Below, one piece after another: positions 1 to 6,872 of a stretch of DNA of 10,215 bases. The stretch's first letter is position 1. Every line of letters starts with the position of its first letter. A program made the translations under genes and the position numbers. The stretch comes from Flavobacteriaceae bacterium (GTDB lineage: Bacteria > Bacteroidota > Bacteroidia > Flavobacteriales > Flavobacteriaceae). The DNA lies in NCBI GenBank assembly GCA_030829155.1, contig JAURBD010000053.1:1-10215 (forward strand), given 5' to 3'. A model generated the notes under the pieces. The model worked only from the letters and a program-made list of their open reading frames with translations, did no database searches and was not told the origin of the DNA.

Positions 1-2828
1 CTATTGTATGCTATTTCTAGGTGAGTGACTACATTTAGTGTTTTGTTTCCATCGGTAAATGGAACTACTATTTTTTCATACTTATTACTAGGATTCTCAT
101 AAACTTGCTTGATAACCGGAAAGGTTAGTGTTGCGTTAATTTCAGTTTTTTGTTGGTAATATTGATAGACCGTTTCATATAGCTTATCGATCAATTCTCT
201 ATCTGACATAAAAGAAAAATCCTCTTCCAGAACGGGAGCAGTAATTGAGAAATTGCTAATAATTTCAAATTCAAAATTTTTAAAATCCTCTGTTTGCTTA
301 TTGTTTAAAACAATTTCTTCACAAAGTTCAAATAACATGTTTGCAATATCAACCTTTAAACGATCTCCCTCTAGTGCATGTCTTCTTCGTTTATAAATTA
401 CCTCACGTTGAGCGTTCATTACATCATCGTATTCTAAGAGTCGTTTTCGAATTCCAAAATTGTTTTCTTCTACTTTCTTTTGAGCACGCTCAATGGATTT
501 TGTCATCATTGAGTGTTGAATGACTTCACCCTCTTCTAACCCCATTCGATCCATTACTTTGGCTACTCGATCTGAACCGAATAATCGCATTAAGTTATCT
601 TCTAACGAAACAAAAAACTGAGAGCTTCCTGGGTCTCCTTGTCTTCCAGAACGACCTCTCAACTGTCGATCAACTCTTCTCGAATCATGTCTTTCTGTTC
701 CAATAATAGCAAGTCCTCCAGATTCTTTAACTTCATGAGATAGTTTGATATCTGTTCCACGACCAGCCATATTGGTTGCAATAGTCACAATTCCTGGATT
801 ACCAGCTTCAGCAACAATATCTGCTTCTTTTTTGTGTAGTTTTGCGTTCAGAACATTATGGTGTATTTTTCTGATGTGTAACATTTTGCTCAAAAGCTCT
901 GATATTTCAACGGACGTTGTACCAATCAAAACAGGTCTTCCTGCTAGGGAAAGTTTAGTAACCTCTTCAATGACTGCATTGTATTTTTCTCTTTTAGTTT
1001 TATAAATGAGATCATTTTCATCTTTTCTGGCAATGGGTCTATTGGTAGGAATTTCGACAACATCAAGCTTATAAATTTCCCAGAATTCTCCTGCTTCTGT
1101 AATTGCTGTTCCTGTCATTCCAGAAAGTTTGTGATACATTCTGAAGTAATTTTGAAGGGTAACAGTAGCAAAAGTTTGAGTGGCGGCCTCTATTTTTACA
1201 TTTTCTTTAGCCTCTATCGCCTGGTGTAATCCATCAGAATATCTTCGACCATCCATGATTCTTCCTGTTTGTTCATCAACAATCATGACTTTGTTGTCCA
1301 TAACAACATATTCTGTGTCCTTCTCAAATAGAGTGTAGGCCTTAAAAAGTTGATTCATGGTATGAATTCGCTCACTTTTGATTCCAAAGTCTTTAAATAA
1401 GATATCTTTTTTGGCAGCTTCTTCCTCAGAACTCAAGCCAGAATTTTCAATCTTGGCAATTTCCATTCCTATGTCTGGAAGGATAAAAAAGTTTTCTTCT
1501 TGAACACTTTTGGATAAATATTCAACTCCTTTTTCACTTAGATCTACTTGGTTATTTTTCTCATCAATCACAAAATAAAGATCAGCATCTATGATATGCA
1601 TTTCTCTATTATTGTCCTGCATGTAATAATTTTCTGTTTTTTGAAGTAATTGTTTAATTCCTTCTTCACTCAGGAATTTGATCAAAGCTTTATTTTTTGG
1701 TAATCCTCTGTATGCTCTTAACAAAAGTATTGCTCCTTCAGTTTTGTCACCAGCTGCGATTTTCTTTTTTGCTTCGACTAATACTGAAGTAAGTACGGCT
1801 TTCTGTTTTGCAAATAAGTCTGCAACTTTTGGCTTCAACTGATCAAATTCATGTCGATCTCCTTGGGGAACAGGACCAGAAATAATCAAAGGTGTTCTTG
1901 CATCATCAACCAAAACTGAATCTACTTCATCAACGATTGCATAGTGGTGTTTACGTTGAACTAAATCTTCAGGTGTATGAGACATATTATCTCTTAAATA
2001 ATCGAAGCCAAACTCGTTGTTTGTTCCATAAGTTATATCTGCTAAATATGCTTTTCTTCTTTCAGGACTGTTCGATTGATGATGATCAATACAATCAACG
2101 CTTAATCCATGAAATTCAAACAAAGGAGCCATCCAAGCACTGTCTCGTTTTGCTAAATAGTCATTAACAGTAACCAGATGCACACCTTTCCCTGTTAGTG
2201 CATTGAGATACATAGGAAGAGATGCCACGAGGGTTTTACCTTCTCCAGTTTGCATTTCAGCAATTTTTCCTTGATGTAAAGTAATTCCTCCAATCAATTG
2301 AACATCGTAATGAATCATATCCCATATAATGGGCTTTCCAGCAGCATCCCAACTGTTTGCCCATAGAGCATAATCACCTTCAAGAGAAACGTAAGTTTTT
2401 TTTTGAGCAAATTCACGATCTTTTGTAGATGCTTTTACACGTATTTGAGTGTTGTGAACAAATCGTCTTGCAGTTTCTTTTACTACGGCAAATGCTTCGG
2501 GAAGAATTTCATTCAAACATGTTTCTGTTTCTTTCAAAGCTTCTGCTTCAAGAGAGTCAATATTATTGTAAAGCTCTTCTCTTTGATCGATATCAGTTAA
2601 GTTTTCTAACTCTTTTTTAATGTCAATTATTTGTTGATCAATCGATTTTCGTGCATCATTGATTTTATTTTTAAAATCTAAAGTTTTATAACGCAATTCG
2701 TCGTTTGAAATTGCTTCATATTCGATTTGATTTTTTTTGATTTGATCAACCAAGTGTTGAATTGAACGGATATCTTTTTTCGACTTGTCGCCGACGAAAG
2801 TTTTTAATAATTTATTTAAAATACTCAT
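1..2828 (-). CDS. secA: Preprotein translocase ATPase SecA (C-terminus beyond window)
   Basis: SecA is the ATP-driven motor that pushes unfolded preproteins through the SecYEG channel in the inner membrane. The window holds 942 complete codons from an ATG. Visible motifs are Walker A MQTGEGKT (residues 192-199, Lys198), the VTVNDYLAKRD segment, Walker B IVDEVDS (298-304) followed by DDARTPLIISG, the SGMTGTA motif, and helicase motif TNMAGRGTDIKL (685-696), followed by LRGRQGDPGSSQFF. Walker A lies about 80-90 residues later than in E. coli SecA (Lys108). The reason is a charged, helical insertion around residues 55-140, a form I associate with Bacteroidota SecA. The reading is cut in the helical scaffold near PFTDGNKTL, so roughly 100 or more residues, including any metal-binding tail, are missing. 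AGAGG sits 4 bases before the ATG. The gene is downstream of the DUF2795 gene but separated from it by a strong terminator, so it probably has its own promoter. Confidence 0.98.
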   Translation of the reverse strand, partial: MSILNKLLKTFVGDKSKKDIRSIQHLVDQIKKNQIEYEAISNDELRYKTLDFKNKINDARKSIDQQIIDIKKELENLTDIDQREELYNNIDSLEAEALKETETCLNEILPEAFAVVKETARRFVHNTQIRVKASTKDREFAQKKTYVSLEGDYALWANSWDAAGKPIIWDMIHYDVQLIGGITLHQGKIAEMQTGEGKTLVASLPMYLNALTGKGVHLVTVNDYLAKRDSAWMAPLFEFHGLSVDCIDHHQSNSPERRKAYLADITYGTNNEFGFDYLRDNMSHTPEDLVQRKHHYAIVDEVDSVLVDDARTPLIISGPVPQGDRHEFDQLKPKVADLFAKQKAVLTSVLVEAKKKIAAGDKTEGAILLLRAYRGLPKNKALIKFLSEEGIKQLLQKTENYYMQDNNREMHIIDADLYFVIDEKNNQVDLSEKGVEYLSKSVQEENFFILPDIGMEIAKIENSGLSSEEEAAKKDILFKDFGIKSERIHTMNQLFKAYTLFEKDTEYVVMDNKVMIVDEQTGRIMDGRRYSDGLHQAIEAKENVKIEAATQTFATVTLQNYFRMYHKLSGMTGTAITEAGEFWEIYKLDVVEIPTNRPIARKDENDLIYKTKREKYNAVIEEVTKLSLAGRPVLIGTTSVEISELLSKMLHIRKIHHNVLNAKLHKKEADIVAEAGNPGIVTIATNMAGRGTDIKLSHEVKESGGLAIIGTERHDSRRVDRQLRGRSGRQGDPGSSQFFVSLEDNLMRLFGSDRVAKVMDRMGLEEGEVIQHSMMTKSIERAQKKVEENNFGIRKRLLEYDDVMNAQREVIYKRRRHALEGDRLKVDIANMLFELCEEIVLNNKQTEDFKNFEFEIISNFSITAPVLEEDFSFMSDRELIDKLYETVYQYYQQKTEINATLTFPVIKQVYENPSNKYEKIVVPFTDGNKTLNVVTHLEIAYN

Positions 2829-2849
2829 AGTGCCTCTAAATTAAGCAAT

Positions 2850-2857
2850 CAAATTTA
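2850..2857 (-). promoter_or_regulatory. Putative Bacteroidota -7 element for secA
   Basis: Read on the minus strand this is TAAATTTG, a perfect match to the Bacteroidota -7 consensus TAnnTTTG. It lies 21 bases upstream of the secA ATG, so the leader would be only about 15 nt, with AGAGG just before the start. No TTG is evident at the -33 position, where the terminator of the upstream gene lies. The motif match is direct; promoter function is inference. Confidence 0.4.
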
Positions 2858-2860
2858 AGT

Positions 2861-2885
2861 AAAAAAAAAGCCTCCGAAGAGACTT
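2861..2885 (-). terminator. Rho-independent terminator with UUCG tetraloop
   Basis: On the minus strand AAGTCTC, loop TTCG and GAGGCTT form a 7-bp stem (one G-T pair) closed by the very stable C(UUCG)G tetraloop. A run of T follows directly (2867 down to 2861, with two more T in the stem). It begins 15 bases after the stop codon of the DUF2795 gene, so it should end the adenosyltransferase-DUF2795 transcript before secA. Confidence 0.85.
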
Positions 2886-2900
2886 TAGTGAGATAGTTGT

Positions 2901-3122
2901 TTAGTATTCGTCTTCATTCCAAAGATAATCTTCATCAGAGGGAAAGTCTGGCCAAATTTCTTCAATTGATTCATATATATCTCCCTCATCTTCCATTGAT
3001 TGAAGATTTTCAACAACTTCAAGTGGAGCACCTGTTCGAATAGAAAAATCAATTAACTCGTCTTTAGACGCAGGCCAAGGTGCATCACTGAGGTAGGAAG
3101 CTAGTTCTAATGTCCAATACAT
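2901..3122 (-). CDS. DUF2795 domain small acidic protein
   Basis: This is a 73-residue protein starting MYWTLELASYL. The central part, YLSDAPWPASKDELIDFS (residues 10-27) then GAPLEVVENLQ (31-41), matches the DUF2795 pattern of a YPAsKeeL-like segment followed by GAP-x-EVxxxL. The tail is strongly acidic and aromatic (IWPDFPSDEDYLWNEDEY, 56-73). The function of the domain is unknown. The frame can be extended upstream to a TTG at 3167, but I chose the ATG at 3122 because family members known to me start at MYW and the extra residues are Lys- and Phe-rich with no similarity. It begins 52 bases after the adenosyltransferase stop and is followed by a strong terminator, so the two probably share a transcript. 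I recall this adenosyltransferase-DUF2795-secA order from other Flavobacteriales, without having checked it. Confidence 0.9.
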   Translation of the reverse strand: MYWTLELASYLSDAPWPASKDELIDFSIRTGAPLEVVENLQSMEDEGDIYESIEEIWPDFPSDEDYLWNEDEY

Positions 3123-3174
3123 GAATTTCTTTTTTTGCAAAAATAAATTTTTATACCATACTGACAAACTAAAT

Positions 3175-3732
3175 CTATTTTTTTTGTGATGGGGTCCATT
3201 TTATTTCATTAATCTCAAAATCTTGAGCAAATTTTCTTGAAAGCGTAAATAAATAATCAGAAAGACGGTTGATATAAAATACAATCACAGGGTTGATTTT
3301 ACTTGTTTCATTCAGCTCAGTGATAAATCGTTCAGCTCTTCTACAAACACATCGCGCTAAGTGTGTATTAGAAACACAAATATGACCACCAGGAATCACA
3401 AAATTTTTTAATGGTGGTAAATCGTCAGTTATTCGATCGATCCAATTTTCTATTGTTTCAACATCTTTGATATTGATAACATCAATTCCGACGATTGAAG
3501 AATCATTTGCAAGTTCTGAACCTATATGCATAAGATCATTTTGAACTTTCATGAGTTCCTGAAGATGCTCATCTTTTATTCCTTGACTTCGGATAAGTCC
3601 AATCCAGCTATTCAATTCATCAACCGTTCCGTAGGCCTTGATTCTAAAATGATGCTTGGGTACCCGTTCACCCGAAAATAAACCTGTTGTACCATTATCG
3701 CCTGTTTTTGTATAAACTTTATTCTTTTTCAT
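3175..3732 (-). CDS. pduO: Cob(I)alamin / cob(I)yrinic acid a,c-diamide adenosyltransferase, PduO type
   Basis: This cytosolic enzyme transfers the 5'-deoxyadenosyl group of ATP to cob(I)alamin, making adenosylcobalamin. The 185-residue length is normal for the PduO-type family. The N-terminal ATP-binding motif is YTKTGDNGTT (residues 7-16), followed by the YGTVDELNS motif (34-42). Further on come VIPGG (112-116), the RCVCRRAERF segment (127-136) and INRLSDYLFTLSRK (154-167), which in this family form the helical bundle and cobalamin pocket. The start is an ATG with a purine-rich AAAGGTGAAGG just upstream, the clearest Shine-Dalgarno-like sequence in the window. It lies upstream of the DUF2795 gene on a probable shared transcript. 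No cobalamin synthesis genes are nearby, which fits use in salvage of imported corrinoid, but that is inference. Confidence 0.95.
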   Translation of the reverse strand: MKKNKVYTKTGDNGTTGLFSGERVPKHHFRIKAYGTVDELNSWIGLIRSQGIKDEHLQELMKVQNDLMHIGSELANDSSIVGIDVINIKDVETIENWIDRITDDLPPLKNFVIPGGHICVSNTHLARCVCRRAERFITELNETSKINPVIVFYINRLSDYLFTLSRKFAQDFEINEIKWTPSQKK

Positions 3733-3900
3733 TTTCCTTCACCTTTTTTCTTTGTTGATAGCGTCTATGATAACTCATTTTTTTGATGTTTTATTTTGTA
3801 ATAAAAATTTCCGGATCAATAAATAACTGACCATAAGTAATAAAAGTTTTAAAATGCTATAATTCATCTATGCGAAATTAGTCGTTTTGGAATAGTTAGC
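3733..3900. other. Intergenic spacer without recognised features
   Basis: This 168-base AT-rich spacer separates the methyltransferase-like ORF from the adenosyltransferase gene, both on the minus strand. I find no ORF, no GC-containing hairpin with a T-run, and no exact TAnnTTTG. The nearest is TAATTTCG on the minus strand at 3880-3873, one mismatch from consensus but about 140 bases from the adenosyltransferase start. Confidence 0.5.
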
Positions 3901-4362
3901 TTAAAAAATTTTAAGAAAAAATGATTCTGTGCGTTGCTGATATCGATGAATAACAATTCCATAAAAGAAAAAATCCAAATACACATATTTTTTTTTTTTA
4001 ATAAATGAATTCCAATTTTCTCTTTGAAGATGTATGTTATTTATTAAAGTAATATGAGGTTCTTTTTTAAATTTAAATTCTTCAATCCATTCATTCAATA
4101 GTTTACCGCTATTAAAATTTAATACAGTTTTTTCAATTTGAAATTCAACAACAGATTCATCATTAAATTTTTGCAGTTTTTCTGTGATACAGTTATAGTA
4201 AAAATCTTGATTTAATTTATTTAAGGATAGTTTTCGAATACTTTTCCATGAATTATTATAAAAGCAAGTACATACTAGTGCATAGATATATGGAGAGTGA
4301 ACACTGTGTTGATTCTTTGCTTTTAATTTAAAAAACAAGTATTTGATGTAGAACAGATTCAT
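3901..4362 (-). CDS. Core-less relative of a Bacteroidota class I SAM-dependent methyltransferase
   Basis: This is a 153-residue intact ORF. Residues 7-35 (KYLFFKLKAKNQHSVHSP then YIYALVCTCFY) resemble the conserved N-terminus of a family annotated in Bacteroidota as class I SAM-dependent methyltransferases, which usually reads NQHGVHSPFVY. Residues 103-153 (HITLINNIH, then DFFFYGIVIHRYQQR and FFLKI) resemble that family's C-terminus, normally with DDIHW and DTFFWGLVFFRKEQ. From memory full members are about 240-260 residues. Here the middle is a weakly conserved stretch of about 70 residues with no glycine-rich E/DxGxxxG SAM-binding motif, so methyl transfer looks unlikely. The ATG overlaps the lnt stop in ATGA, so the two may be translationally coupled. 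The sequence is very rich in Lys, Asn, Phe and Ile and carries a 12-A run coding for Lys122-125. It could be a decaying gene or a repurposed non-catalytic protein. The family link comes from remembered motifs, not an alignment. Confidence 0.7.
   Translation of the reverse strand: MNLFYIKYLFFKLKAKNQHSVHSPYIYALVCTCFYNNSWKSIRKLSLNKLNQDFYYNCITEKLQKFNDESVVEFQIEKTVLNFNSGKLLNEWIEEFKFKKEPHITLINNIHLQRENWNSFIKKKKYVYLDFFFYGIVIHRYQQRTESFFLKIF
3988..3999 (-). repeat. Poly-A12 homopolymer within the methyltransferase-like ORF
   Basis: Twelve consecutive A on the coding (minus) strand encode four lysines (122-125). The family-like C-terminus continues in frame after it, so the 12-base length is consistent with an intact frame. 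A gain or loss of one base would remove the last 28 or so residues. Confidence 0.95.
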
Positions 4363-5957
4363 TTTTTTGTAAATACTTTGCCTAGGGCATATACTAAAAT
4401 TAACAAGAAAGTATAAAATGAAAATCGAGCGATATAATCTCCAAACCGAGAATAAAATGTCAACTCATGATTAAGACCAACAGTTCCTTTCAAACTTCCT
4501 TTATTATTGTATTTAAGGGAATTTAAGATTTCTCCTTTTAAATTAATAAAAGCACTGATCCCGGTATTTGCACTACGAGCAATAAATCTTCTGTTTTCAA
4601 TAGCACGAAGTCGGGCATAACTCAATAATTGTTTGTGACCCTGAGTGTTTCCCCACCAAGCATCGTTGGTAATGATTGAGAAAAATTCTGCTCCATTACG
4701 AGCATATTCGGTTACAAACTCTCCATAGATGGATTCATAGCAAATAATTGGAGCAGTTAGAGTGCCATGTACAGAATGACTAAAAACTAAACGTTCATTT
4801 TGTGTAGCTCTACTAGAAACAGTTCCACCTAAATCTAGCATAAACTCTCCTAAAAGGGGTCTAAAGAAGCTTTTGTATGGCATATTTTCAACACCAACAA
4901 CTAATTTTGATTTGTGATAAATCTGAGTTTTTTTATCGGGTGCTATTTGTACCGCTGAGTTATAAAAATCAACCCAAAATAGATCTTGAATTTTATTAGC
5001 TGTTGGACTGGGTTCATTTTCAGTTCTATAAACTTGATAAAATTGTACTCCAGTTAAAAGATTTAATTTCGAATATTTTTTAAGTTGATCTTCAAGAGAT
5101 TTATTAAATGGATTGTTTTGAAAAGTTTCTAAATCAAACCCACTACCTGATGCAAAATAGGTTTCAGGAGCTAGAAGGTAATCGGTTTGATTTGATATTT
5201 TTATCTCAGAAAGTTCAAACATTAGATTTTTAAAGTCCTCATTTTCTAAAGCATACTTTTCTTGATATGGATCAATATTAGGTTGAAGTAACACTATTTC
5301 AGTTTTAGCCTCAGGTTCTTCTTCAGTGACATAGATTGCCAATGAAAATAGAATTGGTAGTGCAATCCCTAACAGACCCGGGATACTTTTTTTGATCAAA
5401 TTTTTCAAAGAACGATCTTTTTTAAAAACTTGATAACAATTCAGGAAAAAGAAATTGAGGATTAATACCCAAAGAGTTCCTCCAAAAACACCAGTGTATT
5501 CATACCATTGAATCCAATAAATGTGTTCCGAAAAAGCATTTCCAAGATTCAACCATGGCCATGAGAAATCCCAAAATAAATGGAATTTTTCGAATGAAAT
5601 CCAGAGAGTAATTAAAAAAACTGAAGCTAGAACCCGAGGTAGGTATTTTAGTGCCCAGTGATAAAATGTGATTATTAAAGCATAGAAACTAGTGTTACAT
5701 AAAATAGCAAAGATGGCTCCAAATACAGATGAATTATATATCCACCAAGTTGTACTTATATTCCAAATAAGAAAGGCCAGATAGGAGTAAATGAAAATAA
5801 TTTTGTTTTTATTGCTAGAAGAAGTTATTCGATTACTTTGAACAAAATCAAGCAAGGGAACCAAAGCAACAAATAATAGAATTGGGAAACCATAGGTCGG
5901 CCATCCCAAACTTAATAATATACCGGTAAGAAGGATGAGTTTGAATTTATGTTTCAA
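4359..5957 (-). CDS. lnt: Apolipoprotein N-acyltransferase Lnt
   Basis: Lnt is an inner-membrane enzyme that adds the third acyl chain, taken from a phospholipid, to the N-terminal cysteine of lipoproteins. The 532-residue protein has an N-terminal membrane part (hydrophobic segments from about residue 5 to 210, including LSLGWPTYGFPILLFVALVP at 16-35) and a nitrilase-like periplasmic domain (about 219-490). A final membrane helix lies near 510-527. The Glu-Lys-Cys triad is visible: Glu265 in LLAPETYF, Lys349 in IYHKSKLVVGVE and Cys406 in PIICYESIYGEF. The TNDAWWGNTQG segment (430-440) is also typical. The start appears to be TTG: there is no in-frame ATG before the conserved N-terminus, and a stop lies about 33 bases upstream. 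No Shine-Dalgarno is seen. It diverges from pssA, and its TGA overlaps the next gene's ATG by 4 bases. Confidence 0.96.
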   Translation of the reverse strand: MKHKFKLILLTGILLSLGWPTYGFPILLFVALVPLLDFVQSNRITSSSNKNKIIFIYSYLAFLIWNISTTWWIYNSSVFGAIFAILCNTSFYALIITFYHWALKYLPRVLASVFLITLWISFEKFHLFWDFSWPWLNLGNAFSEHIYWIQWYEYTGVFGGTLWVLILNFFFLNCYQVFKKDRSLKNLIKKSIPGLLGIALPILFSLAIYVTEEEPEAKTEIVLLQPNIDPYQEKYALENEDFKNLMFELSEIKISNQTDYLLAPETYFASGSGFDLETFQNNPFNKSLEDQLKKYSKLNLLTGVQFYQVYRTENEPSPTANKIQDLFWVDFYNSAVQIAPDKKTQIYHKSKLVVGVENMPYKSFFRPLLGEFMLDLGGTVSSRATQNERLVFSHSVHGTLTAPIICYESIYGEFVTEYARNGAEFFSIITNDAWWGNTQGHKQLLSYARLRAIENRRFIARSANTGISAFINLKGEILNSLKYNNKGSLKGTVGLNHELTFYSRFGDYIARFSFYTFLLILVYALGKVFTKK

Positions 5958-6067
5958 AATAAAAATTTGGTAAAAGTTAATTTTTAATTTTTAATTATAA
6001 ATCTCTTTGGATCATTTTTTTAGTTCAGAATTTTAAATAAATCTCTATTATTATTTAAAATTAAACT

Positions 6068-6089
6068 ATAAGTATGGGCTGATACTTAT
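6068..6089. promoter_or_regulatory. Perfect 8-bp inverted repeat between lnt and pssA
   Basis: ATAAGTAT, a 6-base spacer GGGCTG and ATACTTAT form a perfect dyad in the 168-base spacer between the divergent lnt and pssA genes, 37 bases before the pssA ATG. It could be an operator, a leader hairpin or chance. No regulator binding site that I know matches it. The rest of the spacer is almost pure A/T with no ORF. Confidence 0.35.
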
Positions 6090-6125
6090 TTTAAAACTAT
6101 TATTTTCGTTCAATATTTTATTATT

Positions 6126-6872
6126 ATGATTAGAAAGGGTATTCCACATATCTTCACATTATTAAATTTATTTTGCGGTTGTATAGCTATTTATTTAACT
6201 TTTTTGCATTTTTCTCATGCAGCTTTAGTAGCAGTTATGCTTGGTGTTTTTTTTGATTTTTTTGACGGATTTTTTGCTCGACTACTAAAGGTTGAAAGTG
6301 ATTTAGGGGTTCAGCTAGATTCTTTAGCAGATATGGTTACAAGTGGTTTTGTTCCTGGAGCTGTAATGTATCAAATGTTTATTATTTCTGGAGCTCGAAA
6401 TATAGACTATGCTTTCCAAATTAATGAATTCTCGTTCGTTTTTACAATCGCTCCTCTGGCTTTACTAGGATTTATCATCCCATTGGGTGCTGCATTCCGT
6501 TTAGCAAAATTCAATTTGATTTCAGATAAAGTCACTTACTTTAGGGGTTTACCAACTCCGGCAAATGCTCTTTTCATATGTGCATTACCATTATTAATCC
6601 AGCACCCATTAATGATTAACTTCAAAGATTATCTACTTACCCCAATAGCACTGTCTGGATTGGTTGTTTTGTCTGTTTTTTTTATGAACATACATTGGAA
6701 AATGATTTCACTGAAAGGAGTTGAGAAATCAAGTATTCAAGAAATTATTTTTGTTTTTTTTCTACTACTTATTTCTATTTTGATGTTTCTTTTTCTTGGA
6801 TTAGCTTCTTTTGTAGGGATTATCGTCACTTATGTTATCTTCAGTCTATTAAAAAATGTTTTTAAAATTTAA
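6126..6872 (+). CDS. pssA: CDP-diacylglycerol--serine O-phosphatidyltransferase (phosphatidylserine synthase)
   Basis: This integral membrane enzyme joins CDP-diacylglycerol and L-serine to give phosphatidylserine, the precursor of phosphatidylethanolamine. The CDP-alcohol phosphatidyltransferase signature is complete: Asp44, Asp47-Gly48, Ala51-Arg52, Gly61, Asp65 and Asp69, within DFFDGFFARLLKVESDLG and VQLDSLAD. The later RLAKFN (125-130) and FRGLPTPANA (139-148) segments are characteristic of the membrane-bound (Bacillus-type) PssA subfamily. Several membrane segments are visible, at about 8-26, 31-46, 103-123, 143-158, 171-188 and 206-240. The 248-residue length is normal. The ATG has no Shine-Dalgarno. 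An imperfect -7 element (TATTTTCG, 6101-6108) lies 17 bases upstream of the ATG and is weak evidence for a promoter. The gene converges on lptB, and the two ends overlap by 4 bases. Confidence 0.95.
   Translation: MIRKGIPHIFTLLNLFCGCIAIYLTFLHFSHAALVAVMLGVFFDFFDGFFARLLKVESDLGVQLDSLADMVTSGFVPGAVMYQMFIISGARNIDYAFQINEFSFVFTIAPLALLGFIIPLGAAFRLAKFNLISDKVTYFRGLPTPANALFICALPLLIQHPLMINFKDYLLTPIALSGLVVLSVFFMNIHWKMISLKGVEKSSIQEIIFVFFLLLISILMFLFLGLASFVGIIVTYVIFSLLKNVFKI

Noticed and set aside
341..2620. Plus-strand open frames at 341-523, 745-1005, 1892-2167, 2403-2600 and 2429-2620
   Set aside because: All lie antisense inside secA, whose motifs are continuous on the minus strand. Their translations have no recognisable domain.
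3123..3167. N-terminal extension of the DUF2795 gene to a TTG start
   Set aside because: The 15 extra residues are low-complexity and unlike the family, while the ATG at 3122 gives the usual MYW beginning.
5997..6046. Direct repeat ATAAATCTCT at 5997-6006 and 6037-6046 in the lnt/pssA spacer
   Set aside because: A single pair of 10-base repeats in a nearly pure A/T spacer is not enough to claim a regulatory or mobile feature.
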